NCBI GenBank assembly: GCA_963530515.1
Contig: CAUSEC010000020.1
Coordinates: 1 to 64,000 of the forward strand
Direction: 5' to 3'
Length of the DNA: 64,000 nucleotides
Source of the DNA: CBFFRJ01 sp963530515
GTDB taxonomy: Bacteria > Pseudomonadota > Gammaproteobacteria > Enterobacterales > Enterobacteriaceae
The notes beneath the pieces were generated by a model that was not told the DNA's origin, ran no database searches, and worked only from the letters and a program-made list of their open reading frames with translations. The position numbers and the translations under genes are program-made. Positions 23,833 to 31,775 of this stretch are shown one piece after another (position 1 is the first letter of the stretch; each line of letters starts with the position of its first letter).

Positions 23833-24879
23833 CTACACACTCTCCGCCAGTTCAAACATCCCATACGGGTGAATCTGCAGATAATAAGTGTCCCCAACAT
23901 CTGGTTGCAGGCGGGTGGCATTGATCTGCAACAAAATGCGCTGCCCGTGCCATTCCACAATCACCTCGTACTGCGGCCCCATATAGGCCACGTGCTGGAT
24001 CACGCAGCGCTGGCTCTCTTCGCTATGTTCACCCAGCGTAATCGCCTCCGGGCGCACGCCCACCGTGCCAGTACCTTTAGCAGCAAAGTGTGCAGGAACC
24101 GGCAAACGGTAGCCGTAAATGTCCACGTAGCTCTGCTCGAAGGTGGCCGGGAACAGGTTGGCATCGCCCATAAAGCTCGCCATAAAGCGTGAAGCGGGCT
24201 GGCGATAAAGATCCTGCGGCGATCCCATTTGCATAATGTTGCCTTTGCTCATCACCAGCACGGTGTCGGAAACCGCAAAGGCTTCGCTCTGGTCGTGGGT
24301 AACGTACAGTGACGTAATGTTGAACTGCTTTTGCAACTCGCGGATTTTATCGCGCATGCTGCGACGCAGGTTGGCATCGAGGTTACTCAGCGGCTCATCG
24401 AACAGCAGCACTTTAGGTTTGAGGATCAGCGCGCGGGCCAGCGCCACGCGCTGCTGTTGGCCGCCGGAAATCTGATCCACAAAGCGGTCTTCAAACCCCT
24501 CCAGATCCACCATCGCCAGCGCCTCTTTGACGCGGGTTTTGATCTCTGCACGCGGCACGCCGAGCATTTTCAACCCGTAACCCACGTTCTCGCCCAGCGA
24601 CATATGCGGGAAGAGGGCGTAGGACTGGAACACCATGCAGATATCACGCTGTTGAATGGAACGGTGTGTGACATCTTCACCATCAATGAAAATTTGCCCG
24701 CCGGTCGGTTTTTCCAGCCCCGCCACCAGACGCAGCACGGTGGTTTTCCCGCAGCCGGAAGGGCCGAGCAAACTGACCATCTCGCCCTGCGGAATGGCGA
24801 GGTTGATGCTCTCAATCACCGTGTTATTGCCGAACTGCTTGTTCACGTTACGCAATTCAACGAAATGTTTTTGTGTCAT
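23833..24879 (-). CDS. afuC: Sugar-phosphate ABC transporter ATPase AfuC
   Basis: ATP-binding subunit of about 348 residues, closely resembling E. coli AfuC along its length (MTQKHFVELRNVNKQFG; Walker A GPSGCGKTT; signature SGGQQQRVALARAL; Walker B VLLFDEPLSNLDAN; C-terminal TOBE-like regulatory domain). Originally named as an iron transporter, the Afu system of related pathogens binds hexose and heptulose phosphates. The ATG at 24879 is better spaced behind GGAG than the ATG at 24885. Last gene of the afuABC set. Confidence 0.88.
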   Translation of the reverse strand: MTQKHFVELRNVNKQFGNNTVIESINLAIPQGEMVSLLGPSGCGKTTVLRLVAGLEKPTGGQIFIDGEDVTHRSIQQRDICMVFQSYALFPHMSLGENVGYGLKMLGVPRAEIKTRVKEALAMVDLEGFEDRFVDQISGGQQQRVALARALILKPKVLLFDEPLSNLDANLRRSMRDKIRELQKQFNITSLYVTHDQSEAFAVSDTVLVMSKGNIMQMGSPQDLYRQPASRFMASFMGDANLFPATFEQSYVDIYGYRLPVPAHFAAKGTGTVGVRPEAITLGEHSEESQRCVIQHVAYMGPQYEVIVEWHGQRILLQINATRLQPDVGDTYYLQIHPYGMFELAESV

Positions 24880-24891
24880 GGTCATGCTCCG

Positions 24892-26970
24892 TTACGCCTG
24901 GTTTTTGGCTTTGGAACGGGAGATACGCGCCTCACCGATCAGCCAGTCAAAAATGAAGATGATGGCGAGCATCACCACAATAAGGATTGAGCCGTAGGCA
25001 ATCGCCACGCCGTATTCGCCGTCTTCCACGCGGTTAAGGATGTAGGCCGTTGCCACGCGGGTGTCCGGGGTGACGAGGAAGACGATGGCGCTGACGGTGG
25101 TGATGGCACGCACAAAGCTGTAAATCAGCGCCGACAAAATAGCCGGGCGCAGCAGCGGCAGCAGGATCTGCGTGATGGTGCGCAGTGACCCGGCACGCAG
25201 GCTGAGCGAGGCTTCATCCAGTGATTTGTCTATCTGACCCAAGCCTGCGATACCCGCACGAATCCCCACCGGCACGTTACGCATGACCATCGACATGATC
25301 ACAATGGCGGCGGTGCCAGTGATGTACACGGGGGCGCTGTTAAAGGCGAGGATGTAAGAGACGCCCGCCACGGTGCCCGGTACGGCAAAGCACAGCATGG
25401 TGGTGAACTCGATGGTCTTTTTGCCCTTGAACTGCTGGCGCACCACAATCCAGGCGATCAGCAGGCCAAACGCCGCGGTGATCGGTGCGGCAATGCCAGC
25501 GTAAAGCAGGGTGTCGAGCAGGGAAGGCCACGCGCCGTCGCTCATGCCCTGGCCGAACAGCTTGATGAAGTTATCCAGCGTCAGGGTGTAATCCACGCCC
25601 CAGTTGACGGTGAAACTGCCGTAGAAAATGCTGCCGTAGAGCAGGGCGTTAAAGGCAATCCATACCGCCAGAATGGCGATCACGCTCCACACCAGGGTGA
25701 CCGGTAGCGGTTGCACATCGCCCCGGTACGATTTCCCGGACACCGTGACGTAAGAGCGTTTGCCGATCCACATGTACTGCACGCAGAACACCAGCAGTGA
25801 GAAGAGCAGCAGGAACGCGCCCAGCGTGCTGGCGGCCTGATAATCAAGCTGCGAGCCGGTGATATAGAAATAGATCTGCGTTGCCAGCACGTCGAAGTTG
25901 CCGCCGAGCACCAGCGGGTTACTGAAGTCCGCCAGCGACTGCACCACCACAATCAAAAACGCGTTTGCCAATGCCGGTTTCAGCAACGGCACAAAGACGC
26001 CGTTAAAAGTCTGCCAGCGGCTGGCACGCAGCGTGTAAGAGGCTTCTTCCAGCGAGGGGTGAATGGTTTTGATGGCCCCGTCGAGGATCATAAAGGCCAT
26101 CGGGGTGAAGGCCAGCACCTGCGCCAGCCAGATGCCGGTGAAGCCGTACAACCAGTTAGTGTTGGTCAGCCCGAACCAGTCGACCATCAGTTCGGTCACA
26201 TAACCAGAACGCCCCATCATCAGGGTGACGCCTAAACCCACCACGAATGGCGGGGTAACGATGGGCAGAATGGAAAACACGCGGCCAATAATGGCGCTGC
26301 GCTTAGCAATACGGGTGGTGTAAATCGCCAGCACCAGGCCGAAGAAGGTGCAGCCGACGCCCACGGCGATGGCCAGCCAGATGGAGTTGAGGATCACCTG
26401 AATAATGTGCGCCTGCGCGAGCACGCTCATAAACGCCAGCGGGGCAAATTCGCCGCTGTCGGTGGTGAACATCGGAATAAAGATGGCGATGCTCGGCCAG
26501 ACGATAAAGATGCTAATCAGCGCCACTATGGTAATCAGTGAACCAATGACGAAGCGGTCGCCCCCCAGCCACTCCAGGCGGGTCAGCGCCAGCGTCATGA
26601 TGGCACCTAACGCCACGAACAGCACGATGCTGGCATAGCCCAGACCGCGGCCTTCTACCGTGGCGCTAATCGCCACAAACGCAATACACATCAGTGCCCA
26701 GGCGGCATCGAAGTAGTGACGGCTGCGCTGTTCACGCTGAGCTTCACTGAGCGGGCGTAATACGAGCACGCTCGGGAGCAGGTACCACAGCCAGCTAATG
26801 TTGACGTGCGACCAGCCGTAGGCGGCGACGATTTCATCGGACGTTGAGTCGGTCAGGCCGTAATCCAGGCTCCAGCTTGGCAGCAGCGCAAAGGCAAGCC
26901 AGCCGAGCAAAACCCAAAGGAAGACCGCATCCCGTTTTTTGGCGGGATGGAGAGTGAGTGTGTGTGACAT
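24892..26970 (-). CDS. afuB: Sugar-phosphate ABC transporter permease AfuB (fused double permease)
   Basis: A 692-residue permease with about 12 or more hydrophobic segments and two binding-protein-dependent transport domains in tandem. The EAA loops are visible at LEEASYTLRASRWQTF (first half) and LDEASLSLRAGSLRTI (second half), each the contact for an AfuC subunit. One polypeptide therefore supplies the whole channel, as in FbpB/AfuB. Its stop lies 12 bp before the afuC start, and a REP element separates it from afuA. Confidence 0.88.
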   Translation of the reverse strand: MSHTLTLHPAKKRDAVFLWVLLGWLAFALLPSWSLDYGLTDSTSDEIVAAYGWSHVNISWLWYLLPSVLVLRPLSEAQREQRSRHYFDAAWALMCIAFVAISATVEGRGLGYASIVLFVALGAIMTLALTRLEWLGGDRFVIGSLITIVALISIFIVWPSIAIFIPMFTTDSGEFAPLAFMSVLAQAHIIQVILNSIWLAIAVGVGCTFFGLVLAIYTTRIAKRSAIIGRVFSILPIVTPPFVVGLGVTLMMGRSGYVTELMVDWFGLTNTNWLYGFTGIWLAQVLAFTPMAFMILDGAIKTIHPSLEEASYTLRASRWQTFNGVFVPLLKPALANAFLIVVVQSLADFSNPLVLGGNFDVLATQIYFYITGSQLDYQAASTLGAFLLLFSLLVFCVQYMWIGKRSYVTVSGKSYRGDVQPLPVTLVWSVIAILAVWIAFNALLYGSIFYGSFTVNWGVDYTLTLDNFIKLFGQGMSDGAWPSLLDTLLYAGIAAPITAAFGLLIAWIVVRQQFKGKKTIEFTTMLCFAVPGTVAGVSYILAFNSAPVYITGTAAIVIMSMVMRNVPVGIRAGIAGLGQIDKSLDEASLSLRAGSLRTITQILLPLLRPAILSALIYSFVRAITTVSAIVFLVTPDTRVATAYILNRVEDGEYGVAIAYGSILIVVMLAIIFIFDWLIGEARISRSKAKNQA

Positions 26971-26989
26971 AAGCGTTCCGGTGTTGTAG

Positions 26990-27020
26990 GCCGGGTGAGG
27001 CCATCACGCCTGCACCCGGC
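26990..27020. repeat. REP element between afuA and afuB
   Basis: GCCGGGTG and CACCCGGC arms with flanking TGTAG form a typical repetitive extragenic palindrome in the 69-bp gap. Such elements can protect the upstream mRNA, which would favour binding protein over membrane subunits. Confidence 0.75.
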
Positions 27021-27039
27021 AAATGCTGCGGATGTGGGT

Positions 27040-28071
27040 TTATTGACCCATCTTCACATCGCTAACCCATTTGTTAATCAGCGCTTTACGGACATCCGTG
27101 GAGCCGTATTTGTCCATGTCGTAGCTGATTAGCTTCAGGTCATCGAGCTTCAGGGAGTTCGGCGAGGTCTCCGCCGTGGTGTTGGTCAGGATTTGGTAGG
27201 ATTTGCCTTTTTTCCACGCCAGTTCCTGGGCTTCTTTAGAGAGCGCCCAGTCCACGAACAGCTTCGCGTTATCCAGATTGCGCGCCCCTTTGAGGATACT
27301 GATGCCGCCGATTTCATAGCCGGTGCCTTCGCAAGGGGAGATAAGCTCCAGCGGTGCGCCTTGCTCTTTTTCCAGCGAGTAATCATGCAGGAAGCCAATG
27401 CCAATCGCCGTTTCGCCACGGGCGGCGTTGCGCGCCGGGGCAATACCGGATTTGGTGTATTGCGAGACGTTGGTGTTGAGTTGTTTGAGGTAATCAAAGG
27501 CCTGATCTTCGCCCCACAGCTGGACGAAGGTCGCAAGCGCGGTGTACGCAGTGCCGGAGCTTTGTGGATCGGCAATCTGGATCTCGCCTTTGTACTCCGG
27601 TTTGGTCAGGTCTTTCCAGCATTGCGGCACCGGCAGGTTTTTCTCTTTCAGGCGCTGGGTGTTCACACCAAAGCCCAGAATGCCGACGTAGACGGCGGAA
27701 GAGAGGTTGCCTTTCACTTTTGCCGGATCGCGGAATTTTTCCATGACCTGCTCAAGATTGGGTGACTTGTAAGCCTGTAACAGCCCCATTTCCCCGGCCT
27801 GGGACTGCGGGTCCAGGGTGCCGCCGTACCAGACGTCCGCCTGCGGATTTTTCTTCTCAGCGTCGATTTTCGCCAGCGTGCTGCCGGAGCCGTTACGAAT
27901 GAACGAGGTCTTCACGTTGTACTTCTCGCCAAACGCCTGCGTTTCGGTTTCGCACATTTCGTTGGTGGCGCTGCAGTAGACCACCAGGCGGCCTTCTGCT
28001 TTCGCGACACCGCTAAAAGCGGAGAGGGCAAGACCGGTTGCGACCAGGGTAGAGAGTAGAGTCACTTTCAT
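27040..28071 (-). CDS. afuA: Periplasmic sugar-phosphate binding protein AfuA
   Basis: Type II periplasmic binding protein (FbpA/AfuA structural class), a 343-residue precursor with signal peptide MKVTLLSTLVATGLALSAFS ending near AKA-EGRLVVYC. Two cysteine pairs can be seen (VYCSATNEMC and VPQCW...SPCEG). The ATG at 28071 has an AGAAGGA ribosome site, 13 bp beyond the stop of the UhpC-like gene. Iron-binding FbpA proteins look similar; the adjacent UhpABC-like sensors argue for sugar phosphates. Confidence 0.85.
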   Translation of the reverse strand: MKVTLLSTLVATGLALSAFSGVAKAEGRLVVYCSATNEMCETETQAFGEKYNVKTSFIRNGSGSTLAKIDAEKKNPQADVWYGGTLDPQSQAGEMGLLQAYKSPNLEQVMEKFRDPAKVKGNLSSAVYVGILGFGVNTQRLKEKNLPVPQCWKDLTKPEYKGEIQIADPQSSGTAYTALATFVQLWGEDQAFDYLKQLNTNVSQYTKSGIAPARNAARGETAIGIGFLHDYSLEKEQGAPLELISPCEGTGYEIGGISILKGARNLDNAKLFVDWALSKEAQELAWKKGKSYQILTNTTAETSPNSLKLDDLKLISYDMDKYGSTDVRKALINKWVSDVKMGQ

Positions 28072-28084
28072 TATTTTATCCTTC

Positions 28085-29386
28085 TTACGAGGTGCCAGGA
28101 CTGCGTGATGTTGCAATGCCCGCCATCAAAAGCGGCATCAGTAATAAACCCATCAGTACGGCGGCGACGGAGAGCAAACTGAACATCCCCGACCAGCCGT
28201 AGTGTTCGATAATCTGTGACAGCGGCCAGCCCGCCAGCGCCGCCCCCAGGTAAGCGAAGACGCCGAGAAAACCGGTAATCGAACCTGCCGCCGCTTTGTG
28301 CCCGCATTCGACGGCGGCGAGGCCAATCAACATTTGCGGACCGAAAACGAAAAATCCCACCGTGAAAAAGCACATCGCCAGCAGGGCGTAATGGTGCACG
28401 GGCGCGAGCCAGAGTGCGGCGACGGAGACGATAAGCCCCAGGGTAAAGAGCAAAATCATCGGTGCGCGCTGCCCGCTAAACAGCAGGTCAGAGCCCCATC
28501 CGGCAAACAACGCCCCCAGCAGGCCGCCAATCTCAAACAGCATCACCGTGGCGTTGGCGCTCAGTAAGTTGACGCCGTGGCTTTCCGACAGCCAGAGGTT
28601 GCCCCAGTCGTTCAGCGCAATGCGAATCAAATAGACCAGCACGTAGGAGAAACCCAGCAGCCAAATCATCGGGTTACGCAGCACGGTCTCGCGCAGCATC
28701 TGCCATAATCCCATGGGCGGGCTTTGTTGCTCCTGGCGCAGTTCCAGCGGATCGTGCCGCCATTCGCCCACGCTCGGTAATCCCTCTTCCTGCGGTGTCC
28801 CCCGCAGTTGCATCGTTAACCACACGCCCAGTGCCATGCTGATAATCCCCGGTGTCAGCATCGCGGCCTGCCAGCCCCACCAGTGGGCGGCGAAGGCACA
28901 TATCAGCGGAATAATGGCCCCGCCGATGTTGATAGACATGTTCCAGCAGCCCCACCAGAAGCCGCGCTCGTTGCGCGAATACCAGTGGGTCAGCAGCCGT
29001 GCGCAGGGTGGCCAGCCCCAGCCCTGGAAAAAGCCGTTTAACGTCCAGACCACCAGCAGTAACGGCAATGAATCACCGAAGGCAAACACCACGTTCAGTA
29101 ATCCGGTGGCAAAAAGGCCGCAGCCCATAAACGCGCGCTGGCCGTGGCTGTCGTGCCAGAGCCCGGCGGCGAATTTCGACAGCCCGTAGCTCAGGTAAAA
29201 CAGTGAACCCAGCAGGCCGATGTCGCCTTTATCCAGCCCTAAATCGCTTTGCAACGCCGGAAGCACGTAGTTCACGCTTTTGCGCGTGAGGTAAAACGCG
29301 GCGTAACCCACCACCATGGAGAGCAGAAGACGTGAGCGTAACGTCCGGTAGCGGTGGTCAATGTCAGCGGGCGAGATGGCATGCAT
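28085..29386 (-). CDS. UhpC-like sugar-phosphate sensor (MFS)
   Basis: A 433-residue organophosphate:phosphate antiporter family protein with 12 membrane segments (RKSVNYVLPALQSDLGL near the N-terminus; GWGWPPCARLLTHWYSRNERG in the middle, as in UhpC and GlpT). In the Uhp system the UhpC paralogue senses external glucose-6-phosphate and activates UhpB rather than feeding the cell. Gene order UhpA-UhpB-UhpC is kept here, but the transporter that follows is an ABC system and no uhpT is present. A transport function is the alternative. Confidence 0.82.
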   Translation of the reverse strand: MHAISPADIDHRYRTLRSRLLLSMVVGYAAFYLTRKSVNYVLPALQSDLGLDKGDIGLLGSLFYLSYGLSKFAAGLWHDSHGQRAFMGCGLFATGLLNVVFAFGDSLPLLLVVWTLNGFFQGWGWPPCARLLTHWYSRNERGFWWGCWNMSINIGGAIIPLICAFAAHWWGWQAAMLTPGIISMALGVWLTMQLRGTPQEEGLPSVGEWRHDPLELRQEQQSPPMGLWQMLRETVLRNPMIWLLGFSYVLVYLIRIALNDWGNLWLSESHGVNLLSANATVMLFEIGGLLGALFAGWGSDLLFSGQRAPMILLFTLGLIVSVAALWLAPVHHYALLAMCFFTVGFFVFGPQMLIGLAAVECGHKAAAGSITGFLGVFAYLGAALAGWPLSQIIEHYGWSGMFSLLSVAAVLMGLLLMPLLMAGIATSRSPGTS

Positions 29387-29406
29387 AGCGGTCTCCAGTT
29401 GCGCTG

Positions 29407-29472
29407 ACTATAGGAAAGCGCAGACGAAAGCGGATGAGAGAAACTCCCCAGGTGGCTAAGACTTTTTCCTGG
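29407..29472 (-). promoter_or_regulatory. Candidate activator-dependent promoter of uhpC-like and afuABC genes
   Basis: In the 86-bp gap between the kinase and UhpC-like genes the minus strand carries TATAGT (29412-29407) without a recognisable -35. An inverted repeat CCAGG-N15-CCTGG (29448-29472) sits about 60 bp upstream of the expected start. A missing -35 plus an upstream repeat is the pattern expected for UhpA-type activation. Inference from position. Confidence 0.3.
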
Positions 29473-31014
29473 TCAGTGCGGTGTTTGTTGCAAAATTGTG
29501 GGCAAGTTAACAGTTACACGCGTTCCCTGGCGGGATTCGAGGGTCAGTTCACCGCCAAGAGCATGAACGCGTTCGCGCATGCCCTGAATGCCAAAGCCAG
29601 GCATTTTCTCGGCGGCGATACCGATGCCGTTGTCGTGCACTTCCAGCGATAAGTGACCATTTTGCTCACTGAGGTTGATGCGTACCTCGCTTGCACTGGC
29701 GTGTTTGCAGACGTTGTTAAGCAGCTCCTGCAGTAACCGGTAGAGGGTGAAGATCAGGGTTTCGCTGGCGGGCGGTGCCGTCAGGCGGTAATCAAAATGG
29801 CAGGCAATACCGCGTTCGGCAAAGGCAAACTCGTTCACCAGATGGTGCAGTGCTTCCCGCAGCGAGAGTTCATCGAGCACCGGCGGGCGCAGCTGGCGCA
29901 GTAGCTGCCGGGTGGAGTGATGGATGCGGCGGGCCAGGGCGTTGATCTGGTCGGCAGCCTCAAGCGTCTGGGGTGTGTCGCCCGCCCGTTTGACCAGCTG
30001 CGACTGAATTTGAATGGCGGTAATGTTCTGCCCAATTTCATCGTGCAGTTCGCGGGCGAGGCTTTTGCGCGTGTCCTCTTCCGTGTGGATGAGTTTTTCC
30101 GCCAGCGCCTGGCGTGCGCGCAACTCCCCTTCGAGGCGGCGGCGATAGTGGTCCAGATTGAGCGCCAGATGCTGCTGGCGGCTGATGGCAATCCCCAGCC
30201 CAATCCCCAGCAACGCCTGGGTGGCGAGAAAAATCTCCAGCTCCAGCAGGTCGCTAAACCCCACGCCGACCTGACGGGCAATGGTGATGAGCATGCTGCC
30301 GAGCAGGCCCGACATCACGCCACCTTGCCAGCCAAATTTCCACGCCATAACCACGTTGGGCAAGAAGACCACAATCAGCAGCAGGCGTTCGATTTGTGGT
30401 GACAGCACCATTTGCGTGCCGATCCCAATGATGAAAAAGAGGCTGCACCAGATGACGAGTGAGGTGCGAAGCGGCGGGGCGACGGTGTCGAGCCCCAGCA
30501 GGTGGTGGCGATGCTGCTGGCGCAGAAACTCGAAAATCAAATAGGCGAAGGGCGTGAGCAGCACGCCGCCGGTAAAGGACGCCAGCCCCGCGAGCAGCAT
30601 CGGGCTATGTAAAAACGGGGCCAGCAGCAGGGTGTGCAGCAGTGCTGTAGCGGTGACGGCGGTGAGCAGTAAACTCAGCCGTTGCCAGTACAAAGGAAAA
30701 CGATGCCAGTAGTGTTGGGCGAGCAGGGCCGGAATCACGGTGAGCAAGGGGGCCGCCAGCATATTCAGGCCGTTGACCAGTTGCTCGCTCCAGAGCCAGA
30801 TAATCAGCGCCAGTTGCGGCAGCAGTAGCGCGGGCCAGAACCGCCGGGAAAGCAGTATCAGCAGGGCCAGATAGACACCGTGGGGCAGAAACAACACCGC
30901 CTGTTGGCCGTTGTGGGTCAGGTAGAAGCTGAGCGTCCAGAGCATCAGCCAGCCCGGCCCCCAGGCCAGAATAATAAACAGTGATATCACCCCATGGCGC
31001 AGGGATCGCGACAT
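29473..31014 (-). CDS. UhpB-like sensor histidine kinase
   Basis: A 513-residue membrane kinase. The first 270 residues hold about eight hydrophobic segments (MASE1-like), followed by a short coiled linker, the HisKA_3 phospho-acceptor box LARELHDEIGQNITA (His near residue 320), and a HATPase with EVHDNGIGIAAE and FGIQGMRERV. This is the UhpB architecture. Its ATG shares one base with the TGA of the response regulator gene (TGATG). It should take its signal from the UhpC-like protein and phosphorylate the UhpA-like regulator. Confidence 0.85.
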   Translation of the reverse strand: MSRSLRHGVISLFIILAWGPGWLMLWTLSFYLTHNGQQAVLFLPHGVYLALLILLSRRFWPALLLPQLALIIWLWSEQLVNGLNMLAAPLLTVIPALLAQHYWHRFPLYWQRLSLLLTAVTATALLHTLLLAPFLHSPMLLAGLASFTGGVLLTPFAYLIFEFLRQQHRHHLLGLDTVAPPLRTSLVIWCSLFFIIGIGTQMVLSPQIERLLLIVVFLPNVVMAWKFGWQGGVMSGLLGSMLITIARQVGVGFSDLLELEIFLATQALLGIGLGIAISRQQHLALNLDHYRRRLEGELRARQALAEKLIHTEEDTRKSLARELHDEIGQNITAIQIQSQLVKRAGDTPQTLEAADQINALARRIHHSTRQLLRQLRPPVLDELSLREALHHLVNEFAFAERGIACHFDYRLTAPPASETLIFTLYRLLQELLNNVCKHASASEVRINLSEQNGHLSLEVHDNGIGIAAEKMPGFGIQGMRERVHALGGELTLESRQGTRVTVNLPTILQQTPH

Positions 31015-31643
31015 CAGGGGTTCGCCAGCAAATTGTTGTTGAGAGCAAAATGCACAAGCTCAATGGTGCTTGCGCAGTTGAGCTTGCCGAGCACGTTGGC
31101 CCGGTGAACATGGACGGTTTTGTGGCTCAGTTCGAGCTTGAACGCTATCTCTTTAACGCTGTCGCCTTTTACCAGCAAATCAAACACTTCACGCTCACGC
31201 GGCGTAAGCGTAGAGAGAACTTTGACCGGCTGCGTGCCGCCGCGCAGGGCTTTGAGGGCGTCGGCACAGAGATAGTGGCCGCCCAGCCCAACGGAGCGGA
31301 CCGCGCGCACCAGCTCTTCCGGGCCGCAGCGTTTTGTCAGATAGCCGCTGGCACCTGCATCAAGGGCACTTTGTACAAAGGCGGGGGTGTCGTAGATGCT
31401 AAGAATAATGGCGCGGAATTCCGGGCGCTGCTGGCGCAGGCGTTTGAGCAGGCTGAGGCCGTTTTCATCCGGCATGGCGACATCCAGCACGGCGACGTCG
31501 ACATCATCCTTGAGCAGTGCAGGCCAGGCTTCGGCGGCGGTACTGAATTGCCCGCCGACGCTGAGATCCTCTTCCAGCCCCAGCAATTGAGCAAACCCGG
31601 AACGCACCACCACATGATCATCCACCAGAACCACACGTACCAT
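31014..31643 (-). CDS. UhpA-like response regulator (NarL/FixJ family)
   Basis: A 209-residue regulator. The receiver domain contains VVLVDDHVVVRSGFAQLLGLE, the phospho-acceptor Asp in VAVLDVAMPD and the switch lysine in YLTKRCGP. The LuxR-type HTH is LTPREREVFDLL...IAFKLELSHKTVHVHRANVL. RSGFAQLLGLE and KTVHVHRAN match E. coli UhpA closely. The ATG at 31643 is chosen over the upstream TTG at 31658. Expected targets are the neighbouring uhpC-like and afuABC genes. Confidence 0.85.
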   Translation of the reverse strand: MVRVVLVDDHVVVRSGFAQLLGLEEDLSVGGQFSTAAEAWPALLKDDVDVAVLDVAMPDENGLSLLKRLRQQRPEFRAIILSIYDTPAFVQSALDAGASGYLTKRCGPEELVRAVRSVGLGGHYLCADALKALRGGTQPVKVLSTLTPREREVFDLLVKGDSVKEIAFKLELSHKTVHVHRANVLGKLNCASTIELVHFALNNNLLANP

Positions 31644-31746
31644 AACGCACTCTCGCAAGCGAAAAGCTTTATGATGCCGTCTGGTTCGGTGCTGGCAATG
31701 TTCAGGTCAGCGATATGTTACCAATGTAACAAAATTGCAATATTTA

Positions 31747-31762
31747 CCCCCTGGATTGGGGG
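31747..31762 (-). terminator. Short GC hairpin after the acyltransferase gene
   Basis: CCCCC and GGGGG arms around a 6-nt loop lie 14 bp beyond the stop of the leftward acyltransferase gene. On the minus strand it is followed by TAAATATTGCAATTTTG, a weak terminator context; it separates this gene from the UhpA-like regulator. Confidence 0.4.
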
Positions 31763-31775
31763 CACTGGGCCACCC

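Noticed and set aside
23833..28071. Iron(III) ABC transporter of FbpABC type
   Set aside because: Fold family is the same, but AfuC similarity and the attached UhpABC-like sensors favour sugar phosphates; iron cannot be excluded fully.
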